A stretch of 38,837 nucleotides of DNA from Candidatus Nanopelagicaceae bacterium (GTDB taxonomy: Bacteria > Actinomycetota > Actinomycetes > Nanopelagicales > Nanopelagicaceae): positions 1-38,837 of the forward strand of contig SHVD01000003.1 of assembly GCA_009691185.1 (NCBI GenBank), in the 5' to 3' direction. Made by a program: the position numbers and the translations under genes. The notes under the pieces are model-generated. The model had not been told where the DNA came from and did not search any database. It worked only from the letters and a program-made list of their open reading frames with translations. This document shows, piece by piece, positions 8,541 through 17,444 of this stretch. The first letter of the stretch is position 1. Each line of letters opens with the position of its first letter.

Positions 8541-9542
8541 TTATAAACGTCGGGCTCCGATATAAGGTTTTTTACCCATATTCATGTTGGCAATCTTTAC
8601 TCGGCTACCTTTTCTTGGTGCATGCAACATTCGATCTGGTCCTAAGTAAATTGCAACATGTGAGATTGGTTTTCCAAAAAATACTAGATCACCTGGCTGC
8701 AAATCCTTTTTTGCTACCGCTTTACCGTATCCATACTGTGCCCTTGATGAGTGTGGAAGTGAGACACCTGCTGCGCCAAAGGCGCGCATGGTTAGGCCTG
8801 AACAATCCCAATAGGTCGTTCCATCTGCACCAAAAACATACTTATCGCCAATTTGACTTAGTGCATACTTAATCGCAACTCCCCCACGTCCAGATAGACC
8901 GGAGTACTTACCCGCATCAGCGAGTGATCTTTGCTGGTCTGCATTTTCTTCATCATCATTTAGCTTTGCTAATCGCTCGCGCTCTGCTGCGGTTAATTTC
9001 TCCAGTAAAGCTTCAGCCTCTGCCAATTTAGCGTTTGCAATATCTTGTTGCTTTTTAAACCTTGCCTCTGCCGCCTTTACCAAAGCCAACTTATCGGACA
9101 AGGTTAATGAGGTGGCATTTAAACGTTGGGTGGCAACTGAAAACTTCTTTAAGTCACTAGTTTTTTGCCTGGTCACCGCTTCAAGTGAGCCAGCAGTTGA
9201 GAGATATTGGGCTGGATTTGATGAAAACAATAGCTCTAAAGATTTACTTAGGGGTCCTGACTTGTATTGCTCAGCCGCAATTGCACCAATTGCTTTATTT
9301 AATTCAGAGACAGACGCCCCCTGTTGAGTCGCTTGTTGTTGAACTGAGTCCAAGGTTTTTTTTAATTTGGCCAATTGCACCTTCGCCTCTTGAGCACCTT
9401 CAGCCGCTGTTGTTGCCTGTGCCTCCAAATCTCGCACCCGAGCTTGTATCTCAATCAGATTTGGCGCAGCAGTTGCAGGTGAGGGCGCAAGTAGCCCAGT
9501 TGCGATCACGAGGCTGAAAATCACCCGAAGGGAAAATTTCAT
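8541..9542 (-). CDS. NlpC/P60-family peptidoglycan hydrolase with N-terminal coiled coil and signal peptide (RipA-like)
   Basis: Signal peptide FSLVIATGLLAPSPATAAP, coiled-coil region, DCSGLTMRAF, LPHSSRAQ, GDLVFFGKPISHVAIYLG. Confidence 0.93.
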   Translation of the reverse strand: MKFSLRVIFSLVIATGLLAPSPATAAPNLIEIQARVRDLEAQATTAAEGAQEAKVQLAKLKKTLDSVQQQATQQGASVSELNKAIGAIAAEQYKSGPLSKSLELLFSSNPAQYLSTAGSLEAVTRQKTSDLKKFSVATQRLNATSLTLSDKLALVKAAEARFKKQQDIANAKLAEAEALLEKLTAAERERLAKLNDDEENADQQRSLADAGKYSGLSGRGGVAIKYALSQIGDKYVFGADGTTYWDCSGLTMRAFGAAGVSLPHSSRAQYGYGKAVAKKDLQPGDLVFFGKPISHVAIYLGPDRMLHAPRKGSRVKIANMNMGKKPYIGARRL

Positions 9543-9647
9543 TTAGAAAGGTTAGCCACCAAAACCTGATTAACTCAACCTGACTTAAGCCTAAAGTGCT
9601 GAGAATTATCTATTTTTTTCTCCTGATTTACAGAGTTTTAGGCGGGA

Positions 9648-9857
9648 TCACCCTCTTGCACTGCTTTGTTTGCCGCCAGTATCAAATCGCAACGGTGGCA
9701 CAAGCCCAAGCTTGGCTAGGTTATTGATAGCTAAATTCTCATTGCTGCTAAGTTCAGCATTTTTTCCAGCGGTTGGCTTTATCTCCAGCAACACTGAAAC
9801 AACACAATCGCCACAGGCGATATCGCGCATTACACAACTTTCACAATTGATGATCAT
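9648..9857 (-). CDS. small cysteine-rich conserved actinobacterial protein
   Basis: NCESCVMRDIACGDCVVSVLLE: CxxC...CxxC pattern like a recurrent actinobacterial small protein (from memory); co-directional with the NlpC gene. Confidence 0.65.
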   Translation of the reverse strand: MIINCESCVMRDIACGDCVVSVLLEIKPTAGKNAELSSNENLAINNLAKLGLVPPLRFDTGGKQSSARG

Positions 9858-9904
9858 GGCTCAAGATTAGAAGAGGCCACTGACAGTGAGTAACCTTCAT
9901 CTCC

Positions 9905-10435
9905 ATGAGATCTGTGATCGCAAGTGCCAACCTGATTGTTGGCAAAGATGGCTCAACTACAGTTGCTGGCTCATCAACTCCCCTTTCAACTGATGAGGAC
10001 AGAAGGCGTTTTCATCAATTGCGCACCGACTCAGATTTGATCCTAATTGGTGGCAACACTGCAAGGCGTGAGCCATATAAGCGCACCCCAATCCCTCTTT
10101 ATATTCTCACCCACACCAAGGTAAGACTGGCGCCCAAAAACCAGTTAGCTAAACAATTCACAATGACTCCCACACAGATGATCAGTGAAATAAGTAATAA
10201 CTTTCCGCCCCAAGATAGTAAAGCTGGCATCAGGGTGTTAGTAGAAGCAGGTCCAAAACTTCTGCAGCAGATGATCGATGAGTCCTTAATTGATCAGCTT
10301 TATCTAAGTATTAATCTAGAAAAAACTGGTGATAATAAGATATCAATTGACGAACTGACCTCGACTTTTAAATTAATCTCTACTGAAGTCATATCAGCTT
10401 GTGAGTTTAGGTATTACCAAAGACTAGCCAACTGA
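9905..10435 (+). CDS. RibD C-terminal/dihydrofolate-reductase-like domain protein
   Basis: MRSVIASANLIVGKDG...DRRRFHQLRTDSDLILIGGNTARREPY; GIRVLVEAGPKLLQQMIDESLIDQLYLSI. Confidence 0.87.
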   Translation: MRSVIASANLIVGKDGSTTVAGSSTPLSTDEDRRRFHQLRTDSDLILIGGNTARREPYKRTPIPLYILTHTKVRLAPKNQLAKQFTMTPTQMISEISNNFPPQDSKAGIRVLVEAGPKLLQQMIDESLIDQLYLSINLEKTGDNKISIDELTSTFKLISTEVISACEFRYYQRLAN

Positions 10436-11263
10436 GATTACGGCAATACCAGCGATAGCAAGTCCAATACCAATATATTGAACTTTATGTAATCGCTCAT
10501 GCAAAATCTTAAAAGCAAGAAGTGCGGTAACGATTGGAAATAATGAAGCAAGCACTACGGCAAGAGATACCAAGCCTTTTGTAGTTGCAACACCCAGCAA
10601 TAAATTGGCAATGAAATCAGCGCCTCCAATTGCAATTAAAAGCGGCAAATCTTTTCGGGTGAAGCCACCAAAAGTTCTATATTTTGCAAATAAAAATAAA
10701 GCAATGATAAATGTAGTAAAGCGCATGGTGGTCATTGTCATAATCGCACTTGAGGCGGAGCCCTGAGCAATAAAAGCCACCGCTCCACCAAAGCCAAAAG
10801 CTGCAATGACTGCATAGACCAACGGCTTAATACTTATGCCACCTTTTATCTCAGGACCACTTGCACAGAATGCACCGAGTAAGGCAATACTCATGCCAGT
10901 TAATTGGGTTGAGTTTGGTTTTTCACCATTAATAAAAGCAATTGTTACTGGGATTAATACACTAAGTGCTGCGATAGGTGAAACGACTCCCATCCGGCCA
11001 GTTGCAAGCCCAGTATAAAAAGCGACTAATCCAATAAAGCCAAGTAATCCGGCAAAAACTCCAGACAAGAAGTAATTATCCCAACTTAATGAGGGTTTGA
11101 TCCAAGAGGAGCTGATAAGAATTATTGAAATACCAATTAATAAACCAAAAGCTTGTGAGACGACAGTAACAGCTAGTGCTTGATATCGCTTGGCTAAATT
11201 GCCACCAAAGAAATCTGCCGCTCCCCAAAGAACTGAACTAAGCAATGCTAATAATGCAGCCAC
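10424..11263 (-). CDS. EamA/DMT-superfamily transporter
   Basis: Multi-TM protein with two EamA repeats, N-terminal LLSSVLWGAADFFGGNLAKR. Confidence 0.88.
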   Translation of the reverse strand: MAALLALLSSVLWGAADFFGGNLAKRYQALAVTVVSQAFGLLIGISIILISSSWIKPSLSWDNYFLSGVFAGLLGFIGLVAFYTGLATGRMGVVSPIAALSVLIPVTIAFINGEKPNSTQLTGMSIALLGAFCASGPEIKGGISIKPLVYAVIAAFGFGGAVAFIAQGSASSAIMTMTTMRFTTFIIALFLFAKYRTFGGFTRKDLPLLIAIGGADFIANLLLGVATTKGLVSLAVVLASLFPIVTALLAFKILHERLHKVQYIGIGLAIAGIAVISVG

Positions 11264-11368
11264 TAAAGAAGCCTACTATGGTCAAATAGGATGGATTTGC
11301 AGCAATATCTCATCACTGATTGCTCGTGCCTAGTCCTGCTTAATCTACTTGTAATTTATCCTTGGACG

Positions 11369-11908
11369 GTGAAAAAAACTTTTGACCAAGTAATCGCACC
11401 TATCTTGGCGCTGAAACCGCGTGGTGAGATTATGTTGGAAAGTGTGCCTGCGCCGCAAAAACTTGCACCCCATTCATTAGCAATGACTGCAGATGTTTTA
11501 GAGGATGCGGCCACTGGCCGATTTGTTTTACTACATGACCCTGCCGGACAAGAGGGTTGGGGCGGGCAATGGCGATGTGTCACATTTGCGCGGGCAGCAA
11601 TTGATCTAGAGATGGCATCTGATCCATTATTGCCAGAGGTTGGTTGGGCTTGGTTAATTGAATCATTAAAAAAACAAGGGTGTGAGTTCACCGCCCCCAG
11701 TGGCACCGTCACCAGAGTTGCTAGCCAATCCTTTGGTGAATTAGTGGATAAAGATGAAAACTCTGAGATTGAAATACGCGCATCTTGGTCACCGACGAAT
11801 GAAGATAATTTAATCAATCATGTAAATGCTTGGCTGGAGTTATTGGCAATAAGTGCTGGGTTAGAACCAATTCCACAAGGTGTTACCTCCATCGCTGGCA
11901 AAAATTAG
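11369..11908 (+). CDS. DUF3000 family protein
   Basis: FDQVIAPILALKPRGEIMLESVPAPQKLAPHSLAMTADV...ASGRFVLLHDP-like, EGWGGQWRCVTFARA; GTG at 11369 preferred to the ORF-track start at 11291; next to rnd as in actinobacteria. Confidence 0.85.
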   Translation: MKKTFDQVIAPILALKPRGEIMLESVPAPQKLAPHSLAMTADVLEDAATGRFVLLHDPAGQEGWGGQWRCVTFARAAIDLEMASDPLLPEVGWAWLIESLKKQGCEFTAPSGTVTRVASQSFGELVDKDENSEIEIRASWSPTNEDNLINHVNAWLELLAISAGLEPIPQGVTSIAGKN

Positions 11909-11921
11909 AAGTTTTTAATTA

Positions 11922-13208
11922 ATGCTCACCCCACTTCTTGCACCCCGTCATGGCACACCTAAAATCGTTGATGATGAAGCTGGCTTTGCGCAAGTAATCA
12001 CTGATCTAGCAAAAGGAGATGGTCCAATTGCAGTTGATGCCGAACGGGCATCTGGGTATAAATATAGCCAGCGGGCGTATTTAATTCAGATCTACCGCAA
12101 AAATGGTGGGCTGCATCTGATTGATCCAATTCCACTTAAAGATTCAAAGTTGTGGCAATTATTTAATCAAAACTTCTCTGAGTATGAATGGGTTATCCAT
12201 GCCAGTACTCAAGATCTCACCTGCTTATTAGAGATTGGCCTAAAGCCTAAAAAGCTATTTGATACTGAATTAGGCGCCAGAATTGCAGGCTGCCCTCGAG
12301 TTGGCCTTGGCCCACTTGCCGAGAGTTTGCTAGAACTAAGTTTAGCCAAGGAACACTCCGCAGTTGATTGGTCAATTAGGCCCTTAAAATCTGAGTGGAT
12401 CATTTACGCCGCCCTTGATGTTGATATCTTGTTAGATATCAGAGATAAAGTGGCAGAGCTGCTAGTTGAACAGAAAAAATTAAAGTGGGCTGAGCAGGAT
12501 TTTACAGCCATTCTTAAGAATTATGAAAATTTTCAGGTTGTGGATACTCCTAAGCCAGATCGTTGGCGTAGAACCTCCGGCATGCATAAGGTGCGGGATA
12601 GATTAACTATGACGGTAGTGCGAGATCTTTGGTTTTCACGTGATGAATTGGCTCGGCAATTAGATATCGCCCCAGGCCGAGTATTAGGTGATGCGGCGAT
12701 AGTAGAGCTGGCAACTAAGCTGCCAGATAATTTAGAGGCGGTAGCAAAGGTTATTGGTTGGCGCACCAGATTAGAGGCACCACCATTTAATCGCTGGTTA
12801 TCGGTATTAACCAATGCGCTTAATACCCCAATAGATGCCCAACCTGAGTTTCGTTTGCCATCTGCAACCTTGCCGCCAATAAAAATTTGGAAAGAGAAGA
12901 ATCCACTTGGTTATGCCAGATTGACCCATGCTCGGTTGCAATTGGCAACCTTGTCTCAAACTTTGCAAATTCCAGTTGAAAATTTAATTACGCCAGAACT
13001 GGTAAAACATATCTGTTGGCAAAATCCACCAGGTGAAAGCAGTGAGTATGAAGGATTTGTAAAAGGTGAATTGGAAAAAATGGGAGCACGCCCTTGGCAG
13101 ATTGAGCAGGTGACATCAATTATCGCCCCGTGCCTATCCGAGATTGAGCCAGTGTTAATTCCAGAGCCGGTAGAGGGTGAATCTGAGCCTGAGGTAGCGG
13201 GGCCGTAA
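11922..13208 (+). CDS. rnd: ribonuclease D (DEDD exonuclease + HRDC)
   Basis: IAVDAERASGYKYSQRAYLIQIYR; WVIHASTQDLTCLLEIGL; AALDVDILLDI; HRDC-like region WFSRDELARQLDIAPGRVLGD. Confidence 0.92.
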   Translation: MLTPLLAPRHGTPKIVDDEAGFAQVITDLAKGDGPIAVDAERASGYKYSQRAYLIQIYRKNGGLHLIDPIPLKDSKLWQLFNQNFSEYEWVIHASTQDLTCLLEIGLKPKKLFDTELGARIAGCPRVGLGPLAESLLELSLAKEHSAVDWSIRPLKSEWIIYAALDVDILLDIRDKVAELLVEQKKLKWAEQDFTAILKNYENFQVVDTPKPDRWRRTSGMHKVRDRLTMTVVRDLWFSRDELARQLDIAPGRVLGDAAIVELATKLPDNLEAVAKVIGWRTRLEAPPFNRWLSVLTNALNTPIDAQPEFRLPSATLPPIKIWKEKNPLGYARLTHARLQLATLSQTLQIPVENLITPELVKHICWQNPPGESSEYEGFVKGELEKMGARPWQIEQVTSIIAPCLSEIEPVLIPEPVEGESEPEVAGP

Positions 13209-13216
13209 TGTGATAG

Positions 13217-13246
13217 GAATTACGCAACACTTAAGTTGCGTAATTC
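13217..13246. promoter_or_regulatory. perfect palindrome GAATTACGCAA-CACTTAAG-TTGCGTAATTC upstream of the FTR1 gene (operator or terminator candidate)
   Basis: 11-bp perfect inverted repeat (12 bp including the inner C-G pair), read directly. Confidence 0.7.
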
Positions 13247-13271
13247 AATTTATTGGGTTTATGCTAACTAC

Positions 13272-14084
13272 ATGTTAAGTACATTTCTAATCGCCCTTCG
13301 TGAGGGGCTAGAGGCTGCATTAATTGTGGGAATTCTAGTTGCATATGTAGTTAAGACAGATCGTAGAAATTTACTTGCCCCAATTTGGAGTGGTGTGGCG
13401 TTGGCACTTGCTGCCAGCTTTGCATTGGGCGGCTTTTTATCCTTCACCTCAGCTGAGTTAAGTGAGCGCGGTGAGCAATTCTTTGCTGGCACGACATCAT
13501 TTTTGGCAGTGGGTCTAGTTACCTGGATGGTTTTTTGGATGAAGCGGGCAGCAAGAACTCTAAGAGATGAGTTGCATGGCAAGGTTGATAATGCTCTATC
13601 TGCTGGCCCATTAGCAATAGCGGCTGCAGCCTTTTTTGCAGTTGCCCGTGAGGGGTTAGAGACTGCGCTGTTTGTTTATACAAACTTCAAGACGGTAGCT
13701 GCAACATCTTCTGCATCTGTGGGATTAGTTTTGGGATTAGCCCTGGCAGTATTTTTGGGGTATTTAATCTACAACCGAGCTATCAAACTTAATCTAACTA
13801 AGTTCTTCACTGTTACCGGTATCGCGCTAATTATTGTTGCAGCAGGAGTTCTCTCATATGGAGTGCATGAGTATCAAGAGCTTGGTTGGATACCAGGTGA
13901 TGGCTCCTACGCTTGGGATATCTCATCATTCATGGCGAAGGATTCAATAGCTGGCTCAGTACTTGCAGGCACTATTGGTTTTGATGTAAATACCTCATGG
14001 ATTCAGCTTTTCGTTTGGGCGGCATATCTATCTATTGTGCTTCGCCTTTATACAAAGCCCGCGAAGGTGAAGACACTAGTTTAA
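13272..14084 (+). CDS. FTR1/EfeU-family high-affinity iron permease
   Basis: Two REGLE motifs (LREGLEAALIVGIL; AREGLETALF) and TM segments; ATG at 13272 preferred to TTG at 13236, which lies inside the palindrome. Confidence 0.9.
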   Translation: MLSTFLIALREGLEAALIVGILVAYVVKTDRRNLLAPIWSGVALALAASFALGGFLSFTSAELSERGEQFFAGTTSFLAVGLVTWMVFWMKRAARTLRDELHGKVDNALSAGPLAIAAAAFFAVAREGLETALFVYTNFKTVAATSSASVGLVLGLALAVFLGYLIYNRAIKLNLTKFFTVTGIALIIVAAGVLSYGVHEYQELGWIPGDGSYAWDISSFMAKDSIAGSVLAGTIGFDVNTSWIQLFVWAAYLSIVLRLYTKPAKVKTLV

Positions 14085-14136
14085 GTTGTGGGTTGCCCCA
14101 CTACCCATTTACTCTACTGGCGAGTAACCTAGCCCT

Positions 14137-15342
14137 ATGAGCAAAACTGCCATAGCAAAAACTAATGTGGTTTTAGTAGATGCCGTTAGAACCCCATTTG
14201 GCAAAGCCGGATCTCTTTACTCTGGAACAAGAGCAGATGACATTATGGTGCGTTGTATTAGAGGATTACTAGAGCGAAATCCAAATCTACCAATTGATCA
14301 AATTGATGATGTAGCAATTGCTGCTGCAACCCAAACTGGTGATCAAGGAATGAATATTGGCCGCTCTGTTTCGATATTAGCGGGAATCCCAAAGACTGTA
14401 CCCGGTTACTCAATTGATCGCTGGTGTGCTGGCGCCCTCACTGCAGTCACCACTATCGCTGGTGGCATAAATATGGGTGCTTACGACCTTGCAATTGCTG
14501 GTGGGGTTGAACATATGGGAAATCATCCAATGGGTGATGGCATGGATCCAAACCCTAGATATCTAGCTGAAAAAATCGTTGATAACGATGCGCTGCAAAT
14601 GGGTGCAACCGCTGAGCGATTACATGACAAATTTCCGCATCTGACTAAAGAGCGGGCAGATAAATACGCCCTGGCTTCACAACAAAAAACTGCAGCTGCA
14701 TATGCGGCAAATAAAATTCAACCAGATTTAATTCCAGTTGCCACTCGAAGTGTTGAACTTGGTTGGGGAATGGCAACTGTAGATGAGCCACCTCGGCCAC
14801 AAACAACTTTGGAGGCTCTGGCAGCTCTTAAAACACCATTCAGGCCAGCTGGTCGAGTAACTGCTGGTAATGCTGCTGGATTAAATGATGGTGCAACCGC
14901 TGCCATCTTGGCATCAGAAAGTAAGGCAAAGGAGTTGAATCTTTCAATAAAAGCAAAGATGATCTCATTTGCATTTGCAGGTGTTGAGCCAGAGATTATG
15001 GGATATGGCCCAGTGCCTAGCACCATCAAAGCGTTGAAAAAAGCTGGCTTAGATATTGGTGATATTGGTTTGTTTGAAGTTAATGAAGCCTTTGCAATCC
15101 AAGTACTCTCATTTTTAGATCACTTTGGTATCGCCGATGATGATAAGCGGGTAAATATTTATGGCGGTGCTATTGCAGTAGGCCATCCATTGGCCTCTTC
15201 AGGGGTGAGATTAATTCTTAATCTGGCAAACGGTTTCAAAGAGCATCCTGAAGTGAAGTATGGAATTACTACCATGTGTATTGGATTGGGTATGGGCGGC
15301 ACGGTTATTTGGGAGAATCCAAACTACAAAGGCGATAAGTAG
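14137..15342 (+). CDS. fadA: acetyl-CoA acyltransferase (thiolase)
   Basis: VDAVRTPFGKAG, SIDRWCAGALTAV, GGVEHMGNHPMG, GGAIAVGHPLASSGVR, CIGLGMG. Confidence 0.94.
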   Translation: MSKTAIAKTNVVLVDAVRTPFGKAGSLYSGTRADDIMVRCIRGLLERNPNLPIDQIDDVAIAAATQTGDQGMNIGRSVSILAGIPKTVPGYSIDRWCAGALTAVTTIAGGINMGAYDLAIAGGVEHMGNHPMGDGMDPNPRYLAEKIVDNDALQMGATAERLHDKFPHLTKERADKYALASQQKTAAAYAANKIQPDLIPVATRSVELGWGMATVDEPPRPQTTLEALAALKTPFRPAGRVTAGNAAGLNDGATAAILASESKAKELNLSIKAKMISFAFAGVEPEIMGYGPVPSTIKALKKAGLDIGDIGLFEVNEAFAIQVLSFLDHFGIADDDKRVNIYGGAIAVGHPLASSGVRLILNLANGFKEHPEVKYGITTMCIGLGMGGTVIWENPNYKGDK

Positions 15343-17444
15343 TGGCTGAAGTTTTAACTGCTGCGCCGGACGAGGTCATCACCAAAGCGATCTTGCAATT
15401 AGTTTCACTTCAACCATTTGGTAATGGCGGCAAATTAGCATTGATTACCTTAGATAATGGCCTTGATTACAACCGTCCCAATACCTTTGGCGCTGCCTCT
15501 TTAGCATCACTTGCCTCTGCAATAGATGAGGCACAAAAAACTGAAGCTGTTGCGATTGCAGTGACTGGTAAACCATTTATTTTTGCAGCAGGTGCTGATC
15601 TATCTGCGATGCCTTTTTTAACGGATAAATCCCAAGCAATTGCCATCGGTGATCTTGGGCATGAGGTATTTTTAAAATTATACGAAAGCAAGAAACCAAC
15701 CTTTGCATTTATAAATGGTTTAGCTTTGGGTGGTGGTCTGGAGGTGGGCTTAAATTGCCACTATCGAACACTTTCTGCCACCGCTTTCACCGCACTGCCA
15801 GAGTGCTTCTTAGGATTAGTTCCGGGCTGGGGTGGGGCAACACTGCTGCCAAAATTAATTGGTCCTGAAAATGCGGTGCAAGTAATTATTGTCAATGCTC
15901 TAAATAACAACACCATGATGAAGGCAAAAGATGCTTTATCACTGGGTGTGGTGGATGCTGTTTATGAGCCGGTTGATTTCTTAGAAAACTCAGTCAAGTT
16001 TGTTGCTGATATTTTAGATGGCAATAAAAAGATCGACCGTAAAGACCACAGCAAAGATACTGCTGGCTTTGAAAAAGCTATCGCGACTGGCAAAGCAGTC
16101 ATTGCAAAAAAATATAGTGGCGCTCAAATCCCATCACCACTTGCAGCACTTGAGTTAATCAAAGCTGCGCAAAGTAACTCTGTCAGGGATGGATTTGCGG
16201 CAGAGACTAAAGTTTTAGCAGATCTAGTGATGAGTGATTCACTACGTGCCTCTTTATATGCCTTTAATCTAATTCAGAAGAAACGTAAAAAAGTTGAAGG
16301 AGCACCAAAGCCTGCACTGGCAAGAAAGGTTTCTCGAGTTGGTGTTGTCGGTGCAGGGCTTATGGCTGCACAGCTTGCGCTACTGATGCTTCGTAATCTT
16401 AAGGTTCCGGTGGTAATTACTGATTTAGATCAAGAGCGAGTTGATAAAGGATTGAGCTGGATTAAAAATGAGATTCAAAAGCTAGTTGATAAAAAGCGAG
16501 TTTCACCTGAAGGTGCCGCCAGATTGCTCTCAAATATTTCAGGCTCTGTCGATCAAAAGGTATTTGCTAATGCTGACTTTGTTATTGAAGCTATCTTCGA
16601 GGAGTTATCACTTAAACAGAAATTGTTCAAAGATCTGGAAGCAATTGTTACACCAGAGTGTGTAATAGCCACCAATACCTCATCTTTGTCAGTTGAGGCA
16701 ATGAGTGAAGGTTTAAAAAATCCAGAACGGGTAGTTGGCTTTCACTTCTTTAACCCAGTAGCAATCATGCCACTGCTTGAAGTAGCAAGAACTAGTAAGA
16801 CTGATGATGCCACCACTGCTACGGCGATTAATGTTGGTAAAGAATTAAAGAAAACGATGGTAATTGTTAAAGATGCACCAGCATTTGTAGTCAACCGCTT
16901 GTTAACCAGATTTATGGGTGAGGTCACCGATGCAATGGATGAAGGAACTGCCTATGAAGTAGCAGATGCTGCCATGGCTCCCCTTGGTTTTCCCATGTCC
17001 TCACTTGAATTACTCGGCTTAGTAGGTCCTGGTGTTGCCCTACATGTATCGCAAACTTTAAATAAGAATCTTGGACCAAGATATAAAGTCTCACCCACAA
17101 TGCAAAGATTTGTAAAAGAAGGTGTAAAAACTTTTTATGTTAAGGATGCAAATGGCGTGAACACTGTTAATCCAGCGGCTTTGGCACTGCTTGAAAAAGG
17201 TAGCTCACCATCGACTTCAGATCAGGTTAGAAGACGAGCACTAGAAGCATTAGCACTAGAAGCAAAAATGATGCTAGATGAAAAGGTGGTTGCAACTCCA
17301 CAAGAGATTGATATTTGTATGCTACTTGGCTCAGGTTGGCCGATACATTTAGGTGGGATCTTGCCTTACTTAGATCGAGAGGGAATTAGCGAAGCGGTTT
17401 GCGGCGCTCGTTTTCATCCGCCGGCAGTTGCATCTCTTCCTTAG
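15342..17444 (+). CDS. fadB: fatty oxidation complex alpha subunit: enoyl-CoA hydratase/3-hydroxyacyl-CoA dehydrogenase
   Basis: Crotonase part ([26 protein letters not shown]) plus HAD part ([29 protein letters not shown]); start overlaps fadA stop (TAGTG). Confidence 0.94.
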   Translation: MAEVLTAAPDEVITKAILQLVSLQPFGNGGKLALITLDNGLDYNRPNTFGAASLASLASAIDEAQKTEAVAIAVTGKPFIFAAGADLSAMPFLTDKSQAIAIGDLGHEVFLKLYESKKPTFAFINGLALGGGLEVGLNCHYRTLSATAFTALPECFLGLVPGWGGATLLPKLIGPENAVQVIIVNALNNNTMMKAKDALSLGVVDAVYEPVDFLENSVKFVADILDGNKKIDRKDHSKDTAGFEKAIATGKAVIAKKYSGAQIPSPLAALELIKAAQSNSVRDGFAAETKVLADLVMSDSLRASLYAFNLIQKKRKKVEGAPKPALARKVSRVGVVGAGLMAAQLALLMLRNLKVPVVITDLDQERVDKGLSWIKNEIQKLVDKKRVSPEGAARLLSNISGSVDQKVFANADFVIEAIFEELSLKQKLFKDLEAIVTPECVIATNTSSLSVEAMSEGLKNPERVVGFHFFNPVAIMPLLEVARTSKTDDATTATAINVGKELKKTMVIVKDAPAFVVNRLLTRFMGEVTDAMDEGTAYEVADAAMAPLGFPMSSLELLGLVGPGVALHVSQTLNKNLGPRYKVSPTMQRFVKEGVKTFYVKDANGVNTVNPAALALLEKGSSPSTSDQVRRRALEALALEAKMMLDEKVVATPQEIDICMLLGSGWPIHLGGILPYLDREGISEAVCGARFHPPAVASLP

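Noticed and set aside
9543-9647. Possible c-di-AMP (ydaO-type) riboswitch upstream of the NlpC/P60 gene, prompted by GGCTAACCTTTC near the start and GGGTGATCCC further upstream
   Set aside because: The gap is only about 105 nt and the consensus blocks are not in the expected order or pairing. A covariance-model search (cmsearch with the ydaO-yuaA model) would decide; without a hit there is no support.
11356-11817. 153-aa antisense ORF over the DUF3000 gene
   Set aside because: Low plausibility composition and full overlap with a recognised family.
12533-13582. Antisense ORFs in rnd and FTR1 (12533-12814, 13268-13582)
   Set aside because: Shadow ORFs over conserved coding motifs.
14088-14101. 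GTGGG-TTGC-CCCAC hairpin after FTR1 as a rho-independent terminator
   Set aside because: Only a 5-bp stem and no T-tract follows; too weak to call.
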